From positions 346,520-410,519 of the forward strand of contig CAVZFB010000064.1 in NCBI GenBank assembly GCA_963774345.1: a DNA stretch of 64,000 nucleotides. The letters run 5' to 3'. This document shows positions 26,526-35,773 of this stretch, piece after piece; position 1 is the first letter of the stretch; the number at the start of each line of letters is the position of its first letter. This DNA comes from AP-15 sp963774345. GTDB lineage: Bacteria > Pseudomonadota > Alphaproteobacteria > ATCC43930 > CGMCC-115725. The notes under the pieces are model-generated. The model worked only from the letters and a program-made list of their open reading frames with translations, made no database searches and was not told the DNA's origin. A program made the translations under genes and the position numbers.

Positions 26526-27410
26526 CTACGCTTGCTTCGCCTCGATGATCGAGCGGCGGATTGCCCGCGTGCGGGTGAAAAGCTCCTGCAGGGTATCGCC
26601 CTCGCCCCAGCGGATCGCACGCTGCAATGCGGTCAGATCCTCGCTGAAACGCTGCAGGATCTCGAGCACGGCCTCGCGATTGTTCAAAAAAATATCGCGC
26701 CACATGACGGGGTCGGAGGCGGCGATGCGGGTGAAGTCGCGAAAGCCGCTGGCCGAGAACGCGATGACCTCGGATTTGAGGCTCTCCTCGAGGTTGGTCG
26801 CGGTGCCGACGATCGTATAGGCGATCAGATGCGGCAGATGCGAGGTCATCGCCAGCACCCGGTCGTGATGCGCGGCGTTCATCGTGACGACGCGCATGCC
26901 GGCCTGCTCCCACATCCGGCCGACCTTTGTCACTGCATCGAGGTTGGTCTCGGGCAGCGGGATCAGGACACACCAGCGGTCGCGAAACAGCTCGGCAAAG
27001 CCTGATTCCGGACCGGAATGTTCGGTGCCCGCCACAGGATGACCGGGCACAAAATGGACGCCCGGCGGAACATGCGGGCCGAGGTCACGGATTACCGCTT
27101 CCTTGACCGAGCCGACATCGGTCAGAATGGCGCCCTGCTTCAGCGCCGGACCGATCCGCCGCCCGATTTCCGCATAGGCGGAAATCGGGGTCGCTATTAC
27201 CACCAGATCTGCGTCCGCTACCGCTTCCACCGGGTCTTGCGTCGTCTCGTCCGCAAGTTCGAGGCGCTCGACCGCTGCCAAGGTTTCGGCGCGGCGCGCG
27301 CAGGCGACAATGGTCGTGCCGGGGTAGTCGCGGCGCAGGACCCTGGCGAGCGACGAACCGATCAGCCCAATCCCAATCAGCGCCACCCGGTCGAACAGTT
27401 TCTCGCTCAT
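26526..27410 (-). CDS. tyrA: Prephenate/cyclohexadienyl dehydrogenase
   Basis: TyrA oxidatively decarboxylates prephenate (or arogenate) towards tyrosine. From ATG 27410 it is 294 residues with the NAD-binding motif GIGLIGSS (residues 12-19). DVGSVKE and HPVAGTEHSG are the substrate-binding signatures, and the helical dimerisation domain follows. It directly follows hisC with a four-base ATGA overlap once hisC is corrected for one base. As printed, the frame is continuous with hisC and looks like a 662-residue fusion, which I think is an artefact (see hisC). The downstream gene is the osmoprotectant operon on the same strand, 56 bases away. Confidence 0.93.
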   Translation of the reverse strand: MSEKLFDRVALIGIGLIGSSLARVLRRDYPGTTIVACARRAETLAAVERLELADETTQDPVEAVADADLVVIATPISAYAEIGRRIGPALKQGAILTDVGSVKEAVIRDLGPHVPPGVHFVPGHPVAGTEHSGPESGFAELFRDRWCVLIPLPETNLDAVTKVGRMWEQAGMRVVTMNAAHHDRVLAMTSHLPHLIAYTIVGTATNLEESLKSEVIAFSASGFRDFTRIAASDPVMWRDIFLNNREAVLEILQRFSEDLTALQRAIRWGEGDTLQELFTRTRAIRRSIIEAKQA

Positions 27411-28511
27411 CGCGTACCCATGAATTCGCCGAGTGCCGACCGCCACTTTTTCCATCTCCTCGCGGGTGCCGATGGTTATTCTCAGATATTGAGGCAGCCC
27501 GTAGCCGCCCATCTTGCGGGTTAGGATGCCGCGGGATTGCAAAAAAGCGAAGGCCGCTTCGGCGTTGCGGCCGGGCTCGTCAGGAAACCGCGGCAGCACG
27601 AAATTGCCGACGCTTGGCGTTAGCGGCAGCCCGAGTGCGGCGAGTCGCTTTGAAAACCACGGCAGCCATCGGTCGTTGTGGGCGCGGGCCCGGTCTAGGG
27701 AAACCGTGTCCTCGACCGCTGCGATGCCTGCTGCAACCGCCGGCGTCGATACGTTGAATGGCCCGCGCACGCGATTGAGTACGTCGGCAATAGTTGGCGG
27801 AAAATAACCCCAGCCGAGGCGCAGCCCGGCTAGCGCATAAATCTTCGAAAAGGTGCGCAGCATGACGACATTGTCGGCGCGGTCGACCAGCGCAGCCCCG
27901 GCTTCGTAATCATTACGGTTGACGAATTCGGCATAGGCGGCGTCGATCGCCAACACGACCGAGGACGGCAATCCGGCATGCAGCCGAGCCAATTCCTCCG
28001 CGCCGAGATAGGTGCCAGTCGGGTTGTTCGGATTGGCGATAAAAACCAACCGGGTGCGCGGGGTGACGCGGTCCAGGAGGGCATCGACATCGGCGGTCAA
28101 GGACCGCTCAGGGGCGGCGACCGGCGTCGCGCCAACCGACTGCGCGCCGATCGGGTACATCAGAAACCCGTGGCGGCTGTAGAGGACCTCGTCGCCGAAC
28201 CCGGCATAGCAGCGCAACAACAGCGCGATCAGCTCGTCCGAGCCGGCGCCGCAGACAATTCGCGCCGGATCGAGACCGTGACGCCGGCCGATCGCCTCGC
28301 GTAATGCTTCGGCACTGCCTTCGGGATAGCGATGGATCTCCGGGGCGAGTGCCCGAAAGGCGGCCATCGCCTTTGGGCTCGGTCCAAGTGCGCTTTCGTT
28401 TGAGGCGAGCCGGATCGGCCGTTCGACCCCAGTGATGGTGGCCTCGCCGCCGACATAGGGGGCGATGTCGAGGATCCCCGGGCGCGGGACCGGGCCGTTG
28501 GTGGAAGCCAT
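27407..28511 (-). pseudogene. hisC: Histidinol-phosphate aminotransferase, with a one-base frameshift at its 3' end
   Basis: A PLP-dependent class I aminotransferase acting on histidinol phosphate or, in this context, on aromatic 2-oxo acids. PLP-binding Lys is near residue 223 in TFSKIYALAGLR; ANPNNPTGT and the C-terminal Arg region are present. Near the end the frame leaves the family pattern after EEMEKVA. If one base of the CC at 27440-27441 is dropped, it continues SALGEFMGTR and stops at TGA 27407-27409, overlapping the tyrA ATG. That gives exactly 367 residues. An in-frame TTG lies at 28514, but the ATG at 28511 is preferred. Confidence 0.9.
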
Positions 28512-28517
28512 CAAGGT

Positions 28518-29409
28518 TCAGCCTTTCCCTGAGCCGGGCGCGAGCCGCGCCTCGGGGAGCGGAACGGCATAACCGCCCAACGGCAGCAGGCGATAAAGCG
28601 CCTTCCCAAGCCGCGCACGGAAGGCGGTAAGACGGGGATCGGAAGGCAGCACAAAGCCGTCGATCTCGACCAGATTGACAGCACCTTCGGCGTGCTCCCA
28701 AGAGGCGAAGAATGTGCATACAAGATCCAGCGACGACAGCATTCCGAGAAACCGCGCCCGGCTGATGTCGGTCGCCGAACTCGGCGACGAAGAACGTGCG
28801 GTCGGCGCCGGTCTCCAGCTGTTTGCCTGGGCCGATCGCCAGCGCGTCGGCGCCGTCGCTGCGCGCGTTGCCGCGCGCGCCGAACGGCAGGCGGGCGATG
28901 ACCCTGGGGGCATTGTCGTCCTCCGACAGTAGATGCCGCCACCATGGGTCCGAGTCGCCCTCTTGCGGCATCGGTAAAACGCCCACTGAGGCTTGCCCCT
29001 TGGTCACAGCACGGATTACCTGGCCGATCGAGCGGTAGGCCGACATCGGCGTAAGGCTGCCGAAATGGTCGCGAGCGAGATCCCAGAAACCCTGCCCTTC
29101 GGCCGAGGCTAACACTGCGACAGCGAAGGGCGTCTCGATTCGGACAGTCGCCGCCAGCATCTCGCGCCAGATTCGCACGACGCTCGCAAACGGCAGCGCG
29201 CCGTGGTGCCGCGCCGCGAGCCGGCGAAGAATCTCGGCCTCGCGCGCGGGCTGGTAGAAGGCCACATCGCCGTCCTTCTTGCTGGCCGCGACCCTGCCGA
29301 CGATCGCGGCCCGCTCGATCAGCAAATCGTGCAGCCGGTCGTCGATCTCGTCGATATGCCGGCGCAAATCTGCGAGATCAGACGGGATGAGGGACATGGT
29401 CTCGTTCAT
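28518..29409 (-). pseudogene. Chorismate mutase, two-domain protein with a one-base frameshift
   Basis: The N-terminal 90 residues form an AroQ-type chorismate mutase domain (LRRHIDEIDDRLHDLLIERA, conserved Arg and Glu), which turns chorismate into prephenate. The C-terminal part is a degenerate prephenate-dehydratase-like domain without the catalytic TRF motif. The reading frame breaks after TFFVAEFGD; dropping one G of 28770-28771 joins it to DISRARFLGML and a natural end at 28518, giving 296 residues. The gene is followed after 6 bases by hisC and then tyrA, which is the aromatic amino acid operon order seen in Rhodospirillales. It is divergent from metX. Confidence 0.87.
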
Positions 29410-29461
29410 GGTCGGGGGGCGGTAGTAGTAGAAGCCCGGTTGAGCGAAATCAAAGAAAACG

Positions 29462-29491
29462 TTGACAGGCCCTATCTCCGCTCCCTAGCTA
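29462..29491 (+). promoter_or_regulatory. Possible metX promoter
   Basis: A perfect -35-like TTGACA at 29462-29467 lies 62 bases upstream of the metX ATG. The best -10 at the right distance (TAGCTA at 29486-29491, 18-base spacing) matches the consensus poorly, so this is tentative. Confidence 0.3.
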
Positions 29492-29529
29492 ACGCCCCCG
29501 AATCGACAACCGCAAATGGCCCGCCTCGA

Positions 29530-30738
29530 ATGCGGACCGGCTGCCTCGCAACCGGGTTGCTGAGAAATCTTGTGCCGACCATAACATCGCCCCGCCCGCG
29601 TTCGCGTTCGGACCAGGATTGGCCCGGCTACAGGTTGCTCGTGAGCGACCCGCTGCGGCTCGATTGCGGGATCGACTTCGGCCCGTTTACGATCGCATAC
29701 CAGACCTACGGCGCCCTCAATCCCGATCGGTCGAACGCGATCCTCGTCTGCCATGCGCTGACCGGCGACCAGTACGCTGCCGACCCGCACCCGATCACCG
29801 GCAAGCCCGGCTGGTGGGAGACCCTGATCGGCCCCGGCGGGGTGCTCGACACCGACCGCTATTTCCTGATCTGCGCCAATGTGCTGGGTGGTTGCATGGG
29901 GACGACCGGACCGCAGGATATCGATCCTGCGACCGGCGAACCCTGGGCGTTGTCGTTTCCGGTGATCACCATTCGCGACATGGTGCGCGCGCAGAAACTG
30001 CTGCTCGATCATCTCGGCATCGATAGCCTGTTCTGCGTGATTGGCGGCTCGATGGGCGGCATGCAAGTATTGCAATGGGCGGCGAGCTATCCCGAACGCG
30101 TCTTTGCCGCGGTGCCGATCGCTGCCGCGTCGCGCCATTCGGCGCAGAACATCGCTTTTCACGAGGTCGGACGCCAGGCGATCATCGCCGATCCGGATTG
30201 GTGCGGCGGGCGCTATCTGAGCCTCGGTCGCAAACCCGCACGCGGCCTCGCCGTCGCCCGGATGGCGGCCCACATCACCTATCTTTCCGAAACGGCGCTG
30301 CACCACAAGTTCGGACGTAATTTGCAAGACCGCCGTGCGGTTACTTACGGCTTCGACGCCGATTTTCAGGTTGAGAGCTATCTACGGCATCAAGGCAGCA
30401 CTTTTGTCGACCGGTTCGATGCCAATTCCTATCTCTACATCACCCGGGCGATGGATTATTTCGATCTTGCAGCCGAGCAAGGTGGCTCTCTGCCGAGCGC
30501 CTTCACGGGCACGCGCTCACGCTTTTGCGTGATCTCGTTCACCAGCGATTGGCTGTTCCCGACCTCCGAGAGCCGCGAGCTGGTCCATGCGCTGAACGCA
30601 GTTGCGGCCAATGTCAGCTTTGTCGAGATCGCGACCGAAAACGGCCATGACGCCTTTCTGCTGCACGAACCCGAACTGTTCGAGACCTTGCGCGGCTTTT
30701 TGAACGGGTGCGCCGAGCATCGCGGCCTGACTCGCTAG
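29530..30738 (+). CDS. metX: Homoserine O-acetyltransferase/succinyltransferase (MetX)
   Basis: MetX acylates homoserine, the first committed step of methionine biosynthesis. The 402-residue alpha/beta-hydrolase-fold protein has the nucleophile motif GGSMGG near residue 177 and GPQDIDPATG. The catalytic Asp is in SDWLFPT and the His in ENGHDAFL. ATG 29530 has little ribosome-site sequence; GTG 29572 is an alternative start that leaves a typical length. metW follows after 30 bases and is presumably co-transcribed. No SAM-II riboswitch consensus is seen upstream. Confidence 0.94.
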   Translation: MRTGCLATGLLRNLVPTITSPRPRSRSDQDWPGYRLLVSDPLRLDCGIDFGPFTIAYQTYGALNPDRSNAILVCHALTGDQYAADPHPITGKPGWWETLIGPGGVLDTDRYFLICANVLGGCMGTTGPQDIDPATGEPWALSFPVITIRDMVRAQKLLLDHLGIDSLFCVIGGSMGGMQVLQWAASYPERVFAAVPIAAASRHSAQNIAFHEVGRQAIIADPDWCGGRYLSLGRKPARGLAVARMAAHITYLSETALHHKFGRNLQDRRAVTYGFDADFQVESYLRHQGSTFVDRFDANSYLYITRAMDYFDLAAEQGGSLPSAFTGTRSRFCVISFTSDWLFPTSESRELVHALNAVAANVSFVEIATENGHDAFLLHEPELFETLRGFLNGCAEHRGLTR

Positions 30739-30768
30739 TGGTGCCGGGCCAGCGGTAATGGCGGAGCG

Positions 30769-31446
30769 ATGGCGGCGTCTCTGAGCCTGGACGGGACTGC
30801 AGCGCGGCCGGCCGCCGAAGCGGCGGCGGCCGGCGAATTGCGCCAGGATTTGCGGCTGATCGCCGAGATGATCGAGCCCGGCGCGCGGGTGCTCGACATC
30901 GGCTGCGGCGACGGCGCGCTGCTCGCCTATCTGGCGCGGCACAAGAGGGTAGACGGCCGCGGCATCGAGCTGAGCCAGTCTGGCGTCAATTCCTGCGTCG
31001 GCCACGGCCTGTCGGTCATTCAGGGGGACGCCGACCGCGATCTCGACGCCTATCCGACCGATGCCTTCGACGTCGTCGTGCTGAGCCAGACCCTGCAGGC
31101 GACGCGGGAGCCGCGCCGGGTGCTCGAGGCTCTGGTTCGCATCGGCCGGCGCGCGATCGTCTCGTTCCCGAATTTCGGGTTCTGGCGGATTCGCCTGCAT
31201 CTGATGCTGCGCGGCCGGATGCCGATGTCGCACCTGCTCGCGCATCCCTGGTACGAAACCCCGAACATCCACCTCTGCACGATCCGCGACTTTGCCGCGC
31301 TGTGCGACGAGCTCGGCGTTACCGTCGAGCGCAGCGTCACCTTGGACCGGCACGGGCGGCCCTATGCGCTCCACCCCCATGGCAGCCTCGCCAATCTGCT
31401 GGCTGAGCAGGGGGTCTTTGTTCTGTCCGGGGGGCGGCCCGGATAG
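30769..31446 (+). CDS. metW: Methionine biosynthesis protein MetW
   Basis: MetW is a SAM-methyltransferase-like protein that stimulates MetX in alphaproteobacteria and relatives. The 225-residue protein has VLDIGCGDGALL (SAM site), RGIELSQ and the MetW-specific LSQTLQATREPRRVL and SFPNFGFW segments. It follows metX by 30 bases. The first 20 residues, before RQDLRLIAEM, are a short extension. The reaction, if any, is not known; its role is best stated as a partner of MetX. Confidence 0.94.
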   Translation: MAASLSLDGTAARPAAEAAAAGELRQDLRLIAEMIEPGARVLDIGCGDGALLAYLARHKRVDGRGIELSQSGVNSCVGHGLSVIQGDADRDLDAYPTDAFDVVVLSQTLQATREPRRVLEALVRIGRRAIVSFPNFGFWRIRLHLMLRGRMPMSHLLAHPWYETPNIHLCTIRDFAALCDELGVTVERSVTLDRHGRPYALHPHGSLANLLAEQGVFVLSGGRPG

Positions 31447-31454
31447 GGTGCCGT

Positions 31455-32189
31455 CTACAATCCCTCGCGGTGCGACAGCCTCGGGGTTGCCGGGGCGTAG
31501 ACGAGCCGGCGGAAAGCGCGCGCGGCCGCCGGCTTGGCGTAAATTTGCTTGGTCGCCTCGATCAGCACGACTCCGGCGAAGCGTGGGAACCAGCGCTTGC
31601 CAATCCGCTCCCAGGCCGGGGCCGAGCGCAGGATCATTCGCCTGCCGGCCGGCGGGATGAACAGTGCGGCGTCGGTCTCGACCGGGGTGAACATCTCCTC
31701 ACGCAGCAGGTGCGACAATTGCGACATCGTGTAGGGGCGCCCGGAACCGAACGGCGTGCGGTCGAGCCGCGCCCAGATGCCGCGCCGATTGGGGGCGACG
31801 ATCAACAGCCGGCCTCCGCCTGCCAGCACCCGCCAGATCTCCTTCATCATCGGTCCGGCGGGCTCACTGGTTTCGAGAGCGTGCACCAGCAGCACCCGGT
31901 CGATCGAATAATCGGCGAAGGGTAATTCGCCCTCATCGGCCAGCGCGACAAGGTTGCGGCCGTCGAGCGACCAGCCCAGCACGCCCTGCGAGGCCGGCAT
32001 CAACGCCACGGTGCGTTCGGTCTCGGCCGATACAGCGGACAGAAACGGCGTCGGATAGCCGATACCGAGCAGCCGCATGCCGCGCAAATCGGGCCAAATG
32101 CGGCGGATCGCGCGGCGGATCATGCGGCGCGCGACTTGCCCTAGGCCGGTCAGGTAGAAATCCCGCAGATCGATGACGTCGCTCGGCAT
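31455..32189 (-). CDS. Class I SAM-dependent methyltransferase-like protein
   Basis: A 244-residue protein with a Rossmann methyltransferase fold: LLGIGYPTPFL replaces the classic GxGxG motif, LPFADYSIDRVLLVHALE is motif IV/post-motif, and IWRVLAGGGRLLIVAPN is motif V. The SAM site is imperfect, so activity is uncertain. Genes of this kind are common in Rhodospirillales, but I know of no assigned target. It is convergent with metW, with 8 bases between stops. Confidence 0.8.
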   Translation of the reverse strand: MPSDVIDLRDFYLTGLGQVARRMIRRAIRRIWPDLRGMRLLGIGYPTPFLSAVSAETERTVALMPASQGVLGWSLDGRNLVALADEGELPFADYSIDRVLLVHALETSEPAGPMMKEIWRVLAGGGRLLIVAPNRRGIWARLDRTPFGSGRPYTMSQLSHLLREEMFTPVETDAALFIPPAGRRMILRSAPAWERIGKRWFPRFAGVVLIEATKQIYAKPAAARAFRRLVYAPATPRLSHREGL

Positions 32190-32233
32190 CGGCGCAATCT
32201 AGCATGATGCTGCGGCGCCAGCCCGGTTGGGCG

Positions 32234-33637
32234 CTAGAGAAGCGACGGGCGGCGTTCGGGTTGGGTCACCTCAAACGCCCGTGCTGCGCGCAAGACCCGC
32301 GCATCGGCATAGGGCGGGCCGACGATCTGCAAGCCGATCGGCAATCCGGCAGCGGTCAGCCCGCACGGTATGCTCGCCGCCGGCTGGCGGGTCATGTTGA
32401 ACGGATAGCTGAACGGCGACCAGTCGATCCAGTGACGCTCGGTTCCCGGATCGTTCAGATCCTGTCCGACCGGCAATGCCGGGATCGGCATTGTCGGAGT
32501 CAGCAGCACATCATAGCGCTGGTGAAGGGCGCCCATCGTCCGGCCGAGCGCGTTGCGGACGAGGTCGGCGGCGAGCCAGGCGGTTGCGCTCAATGTCTCG
32601 CCTGCCGCCGCGGTGGCCAGGAGTCCCGGATCGGACGATCCCTTGTGCTCGTCCGGAAATGTTCGCATCAGGATGGCAAGGCCGGCCGCCCACAAGGTGA
32701 ACAGCGCATCCCGCGGCGACTCGAAGATCTTGTCGACCTGCTCGACGATCGCGCCAAGCGCTTCGAACTGGCGCGCCGCGGTGGCGACCGCGGCGGCAAT
32801 CTCGCCGTCGACCCGCGCGTAGCCGAGGTTTGGGCTGAAGGCGATATGCCAACCCCTTACGCCGCCGTCGAGCCCATCGCGCCAATCGCGGTCGTCGGGC
32901 GGCAGCGCGTAGGGATCTCGATGGTCGGGGCGACCGAGCACACCGAGCAACACTGCCGCATCGGCGACAGTTCGCGTCATCGGCCCCAAATGCGCCAGCA
33001 GGCCGAGCGAGGAGAGCGGATAGGCCGGCACCCGGCCAAAGCTCGGTTTGAGCCCGAAGATCCCGCAAAATGCCGACGGGGTGCGGATTGATCCGGCGCC
33101 GTCGCTGCCGAGATGCAACGGCGCGATCCCGGCCGCGGCCGCTGCGGCGGCCCCGGCGCTGCTGCCCCCGGAGGTGCGCGACAAATCCCACGGGTTGCGG
33201 GTGACGCCCGTCAGCGGGCTGTCGCCCAATGCCTTCCAGCCGAATTCGGGGGTGGTCGTCTTGCCCAGGATGACCGCCCCGGCCTCGCGCAGCCGTGCCA
33301 CCGCTGGCGCGTCCTCAGACCAGTCCTGATCGCGATCGACGAGGTGCGAACCGCGCAAGGTCGGAAACCCGCGCATCAACATCAGATCCTTGACCGTCAC
33401 CGGCACGCCGTCGAGCGGCCCCATAGGCGCTCCGCGTCGCCAGCGCTCCTCGGATTGGCGCGCTTCCGACAATGCGCCGGTCCGGTCAACGACGCAGAAG
33501 GCGTTGAGCTGTGGCTGCAACTTGTCAAGGCGGTCGAGCAGCACTTTGGTCGTCTCGACCGGCGATAAGGCGCCGGCGCGATAGCGCTCGATCAACACAA
33601 CCGCCGAGGCATAGGCGACATCATCGTCGCTGGTCAT
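32234..33637 (-). CDS. Amidase (amidase-signature family)
   Basis: A 467-residue serine amidohydrolase with the Ser-cisSer-Lys triad: Lys in PVTVKDLML, the cis-Ser in TSGGSSAGAA and the nucleophilic Ser in GSDGAGSIRTP. Relatives include GatA, nylon-oligomer hydrolases and aliphatic/aryl amidases. No gatB/gatC is adjacent, so a catabolic amidase is more likely than a tRNA amidotransferase. GGAGGAAGC precedes ATG 33637, which excludes the 11-residue longer alternative. Confidence 0.92.
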   Translation of the reverse strand: MTSDDDVAYASAVVLIERYRAGALSPVETTKVLLDRLDKLQPQLNAFCVVDRTGALSEARQSEERWRRGAPMGPLDGVPVTVKDLMLMRGFPTLRGSHLVDRDQDWSEDAPAVARLREAGAVILGKTTTPEFGWKALGDSPLTGVTRNPWDLSRTSGGSSAGAAAAAAAGIAPLHLGSDGAGSIRTPSAFCGIFGLKPSFGRVPAYPLSSLGLLAHLGPMTRTVADAAVLLGVLGRPDHRDPYALPPDDRDWRDGLDGGVRGWHIAFSPNLGYARVDGEIAAAVATAARQFEALGAIVEQVDKIFESPRDALFTLWAAGLAILMRTFPDEHKGSSDPGLLATAAAGETLSATAWLAADLVRNALGRTMGALHQRYDVLLTPTMPIPALPVGQDLNDPGTERHWIDWSPFSYPFNMTRQPAASIPCGLTAAGLPIGLQIVGPPYADARVLRAARAFEVTQPERRPSLL

Positions 33638-33779
33638 GCTTCCTCCAGCTGCCGTTGGGATATTCGACATATCTCGCGTCCGAGGCGGATCTCAGACCGT
33701 GCCTAACCCACGATACCAGACGACGGCGAAAGGGCGTAGGTTGGGCATCCGGCTTGATAGCAAGTTAGCGGAGGAAGCG

Positions 33780-34829
33780 ATGCGCGGCGTGGTCTTCACA
33801 GGCGATCGCGAGATCGAATTTATGGAATTCCCGGACCCGATGCCGGGGCCGGGTGAGGTCGTCGTCGAAATGAAGGCGTCTGGCATGTGCGGCAGCGACC
33901 TGCACCAGTACCGGCGACCGAAATCGGGCGGCGCCTCGATTGGCGGATTGCCGGTTAACCCCAATCCGGTCATCGGCGGGCACGAGCCCTGCGGCATCGT
34001 CGCGGCAATCGGCCCGGGGGTCAGCGACAAGCAGGCCAAGGTCGGCCAGCGGGTCATGGTGCACCACTACAAGGGCTGCACCGTCTGCAATCATTGCCGT
34101 TCCGGCTGGTCGCAGCTGTGCCAGGAGGAGCCGGTCCTGGTTTACGGCAACAACGCACATGGCGGGCACGCGCGCTATCTGAAGGTGCCGGCCTTTACGA
34201 TGGTGCCGCTGCATGACGAGCTGTCTTTTACCGCCGGGGCGGCGATCTCATGCGGCACCGGCACCGCCTATGGCGCGCTGCGCCGGCTGAAGCTCTCCGG
34301 CAACGACACGATCGCGTTGTTCGGCCAGGGGCCGGTGGGATTGTCGGCGACCCAGCTCGCCGCGGCGATGGGCGCGCGGGTGATTGCACTCGATGTCAGC
34401 CCCGAGCGGCTGGAGCGGGCCAAGGAATTCGGCGCCTGGGAGACCGTCAACCCGCGCTCGAACGACCCGATCGGCGCGATCAAGGATCTGACCCATGGCG
34501 GCGCCGATTACACCCTCGACACGTCGAGCCAGCCCGAGGGCCGGATCGCCGCGGTGCGCAGCGCCAAGGTGTGGGGCACGGTGTGCTTTGTCGGCGAACG
34601 CAACAACGTGACGATCGACGTCAGCCCCGACATGCTGCGCAAGCAGCTGACGATCGTCGCCTCGTGGACCTTTTCGTCGATCGGCCAGGCCGAGTGCGCG
34701 CAGTTCATCGTCGATCGCAAAGTCGATGTCGACCGCCTGTTCACCCATCAGTGGAAGCTCGACCAGGCCGAGGAGGCCTATCGCCTGTTCGACACCCAGA
34801 CCACCGGCAAGGGCGTGTTCCTGATGTGA
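33780..34829 (+). CDS. Zinc-dependent alcohol dehydrogenase (MDR family)
   Basis: A 349-residue medium-chain dehydrogenase. Catalytic zinc ligands are in MCGSD and GGHEPCG; the structural-zinc Cys cluster is CTVCNHCRSGWSQLC. A Rossmann motif GQGPVGL is near residue 183. Such enzymes oxidise alcohols or polyols (threonine dehydrogenase- or sorbitol dehydrogenase-like); the substrate is unknown. GGAGGAAGCG sets the start at ATG 33780. It is divergent from the amidase gene. Confidence 0.92.
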   Translation: MRGVVFTGDREIEFMEFPDPMPGPGEVVVEMKASGMCGSDLHQYRRPKSGGASIGGLPVNPNPVIGGHEPCGIVAAIGPGVSDKQAKVGQRVMVHHYKGCTVCNHCRSGWSQLCQEEPVLVYGNNAHGGHARYLKVPAFTMVPLHDELSFTAGAAISCGTGTAYGALRRLKLSGNDTIALFGQGPVGLSATQLAAAMGARVIALDVSPERLERAKEFGAWETVNPRSNDPIGAIKDLTHGGADYTLDTSSQPEGRIAAVRSAKVWGTVCFVGERNNVTIDVSPDMLRKQLTIVASWTFSSIGQAECAQFIVDRKVDVDRLFTHQWKLDQAEEAYRLFDTQTTGKGVFLM

Positions 34830-34985
34830 AGGATTTAGAGTGGGACCGGCGCTGTATGAAGAGTTTGCAGCAATTTTTGCTTCAGCGTCGATGTCACCGA
34901 ATTGAACCATAATGGTCAAACTGTCGTCACAAACGACGCTCAGCGTTCCTCTGCCCTGTAAAGTTCCAACAGGGTATCGACATGT

Positions 34986-35037
34986 TAGAGAGCTTGATAC
35001 TTACACTTCGCCTATAAAGCGATATCTAAGCTCTCTA
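34986..35037 (+). promoter_or_regulatory. Structured leader upstream of the DUF2171 gene
   Basis: TAGAGAGCTT (34986-34995) and AAGCTCTCTA (35028-35037) form a perfect 10-bp stem, extended by GATA/TATC after a one-base bulge. Inside lies a small TCGC/GCGA hairpin at 35008-35022. The structure ends 14 bases before the AGGAGG of the 35064 gene and could act as a thermosensor, attenuator or protein-binding leader. It is AT-rich compared with the surroundings. Confidence 0.5.
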
Positions 35038-35063
35038 TCGTCCTAATCTTAGGAGGAACTACG

Positions 35064-35315
35064 ATGATTCAGGCTTCGCAGATCAAGGACCACATGCAAA
35101 TTGTCGGTTCTGACGGGCAGCAACTTGGCTCGGTCGAACGGGTCGACGGATCTTCGCGCATCAAGTTCGCTCCGAAAGGCATGGCGGACGGCAGGGATCA
35201 TTTCGTTCCGCTCGATTGGGTCGCTTCGGTGGAGGGGCAAACGGTCCGGCTGAGCAAGTCGAGCCAGGATGTCCAGCAGGAGCTCGAACGAAGCGGGACC
35301 GCGCGGCGGAGATAA
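35064..35315 (+). CDS. DUF2171 small protein
   Basis: An 83-residue soluble protein matching the DUF2171 pattern (IKDHMQIVGSDGQQLG, then FVPLDWVASVEG). This is a PRC-barrel-like fold often found in alpha- and other proteobacteria next to stress genes; no biochemical role is known. AGGAGGAAC precedes ATG 35064. A structured leader lies upstream and a terminator-like hairpin downstream, so it appears to be a stand-alone, probably highly expressed and regulated gene. Confidence 0.82.
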   Translation: MIQASQIKDHMQIVGSDGQQLGSVERVDGSSRIKFAPKGMADGRDHFVPLDWVASVEGQTVRLSKSSQDVQQELERSGTARRR

Positions 35316-35331
35316 CCTCCGTCATACGACG

Positions 35332-35359
35332 AGGGCGTGGCCGAATGGGGCCGCGCCCT
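35332..35359 (+). terminator. Terminator-like hairpin after the DUF2171 gene
   Basis: AGGGCGTGGCC (35332-35342) and GGCCGCGCCCT (35349-35359) pair over 11 bp with one G·T, with a 6-base loop. The following sequence TTCTCG is only weakly U-rich. It starts 16 bases after the stop codon. Confidence 0.5.
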
Positions 35360-35418
35360 TCTCGCTGTCCGCGGCGGTCGGGGCTACTCCGATTGCCTCG
35401 CAAGAGCAGGAGGAAACC

Positions 35419-35622
35419 ATGACCCAACCCTACGCAGCTGACGATTTTGCGATAATCCGAGCACGCTTGGAAGAACTGCGCGGCGAGCAAGCCGGGAGTG
35501 GTCCGAAAACTGGACACCGTTCCGAGATGGACCCGAGGCCGTATCGTGGTGTCAAGACCGGCGAGGCGGAGCTTGAGGGTCACCGCGTTCCGCGCTCAGT
35601 TAGCCAAAAGCTCCTGGAATAA
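35419..35622 (+). CDS. Small hypothetical protein
   Basis: A 67-residue ORF preceded by a strong ribosome site (AGGAGGAAACC then ATG). The first 25 residues (MTQPYAADDF then an Arg/Glu-rich helix) look like real coding sequence. The rest reads as lower-quality sequence and includes a TGGTCCGAAAACTGGACACC stretch that looks like inserted or element-end DNA, so the natural protein may be truncated or changed at its end. Function unknown. Confidence 0.45.
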   Translation: MTQPYAADDFAIIRARLEELRGEQAGSGPKTGHRSEMDPRPYRGVKTGEAELEGHRVPRSVSQKLLE

Positions 35623-35773
35623 AACCTCAAGCGAACACAACGCCCAAATCATCTGCGGCTTGACGCACCCAGACCAGTCCACCTGTTAACTGCGGGCAGA
35701 GTCTGCCTTCGATAAGAAACCGGCGCCCACACGCCAGGGTTGCCGGCGGGTACTCCGATTAAAGAAAGAAGCG

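Noticed and set aside
26526..28511. A genuine bifunctional HisC–TyrA fusion protein
   Set aside because: One-base correction restores a standard HisC C-terminus and a four-base overlap with the TyrA start, so the fusion is better explained as a frameshift.
29410..29529. SAM-II riboswitch upstream of metX
   Set aside because: The conserved SAM-II pseudoknot sequence was not found in the 120-base gap.
32204..33091. Plus-strand open frame opposite the amidase gene
   Set aside because: No domain or ribosome site; the minus-strand amidase has the full catalytic triad.
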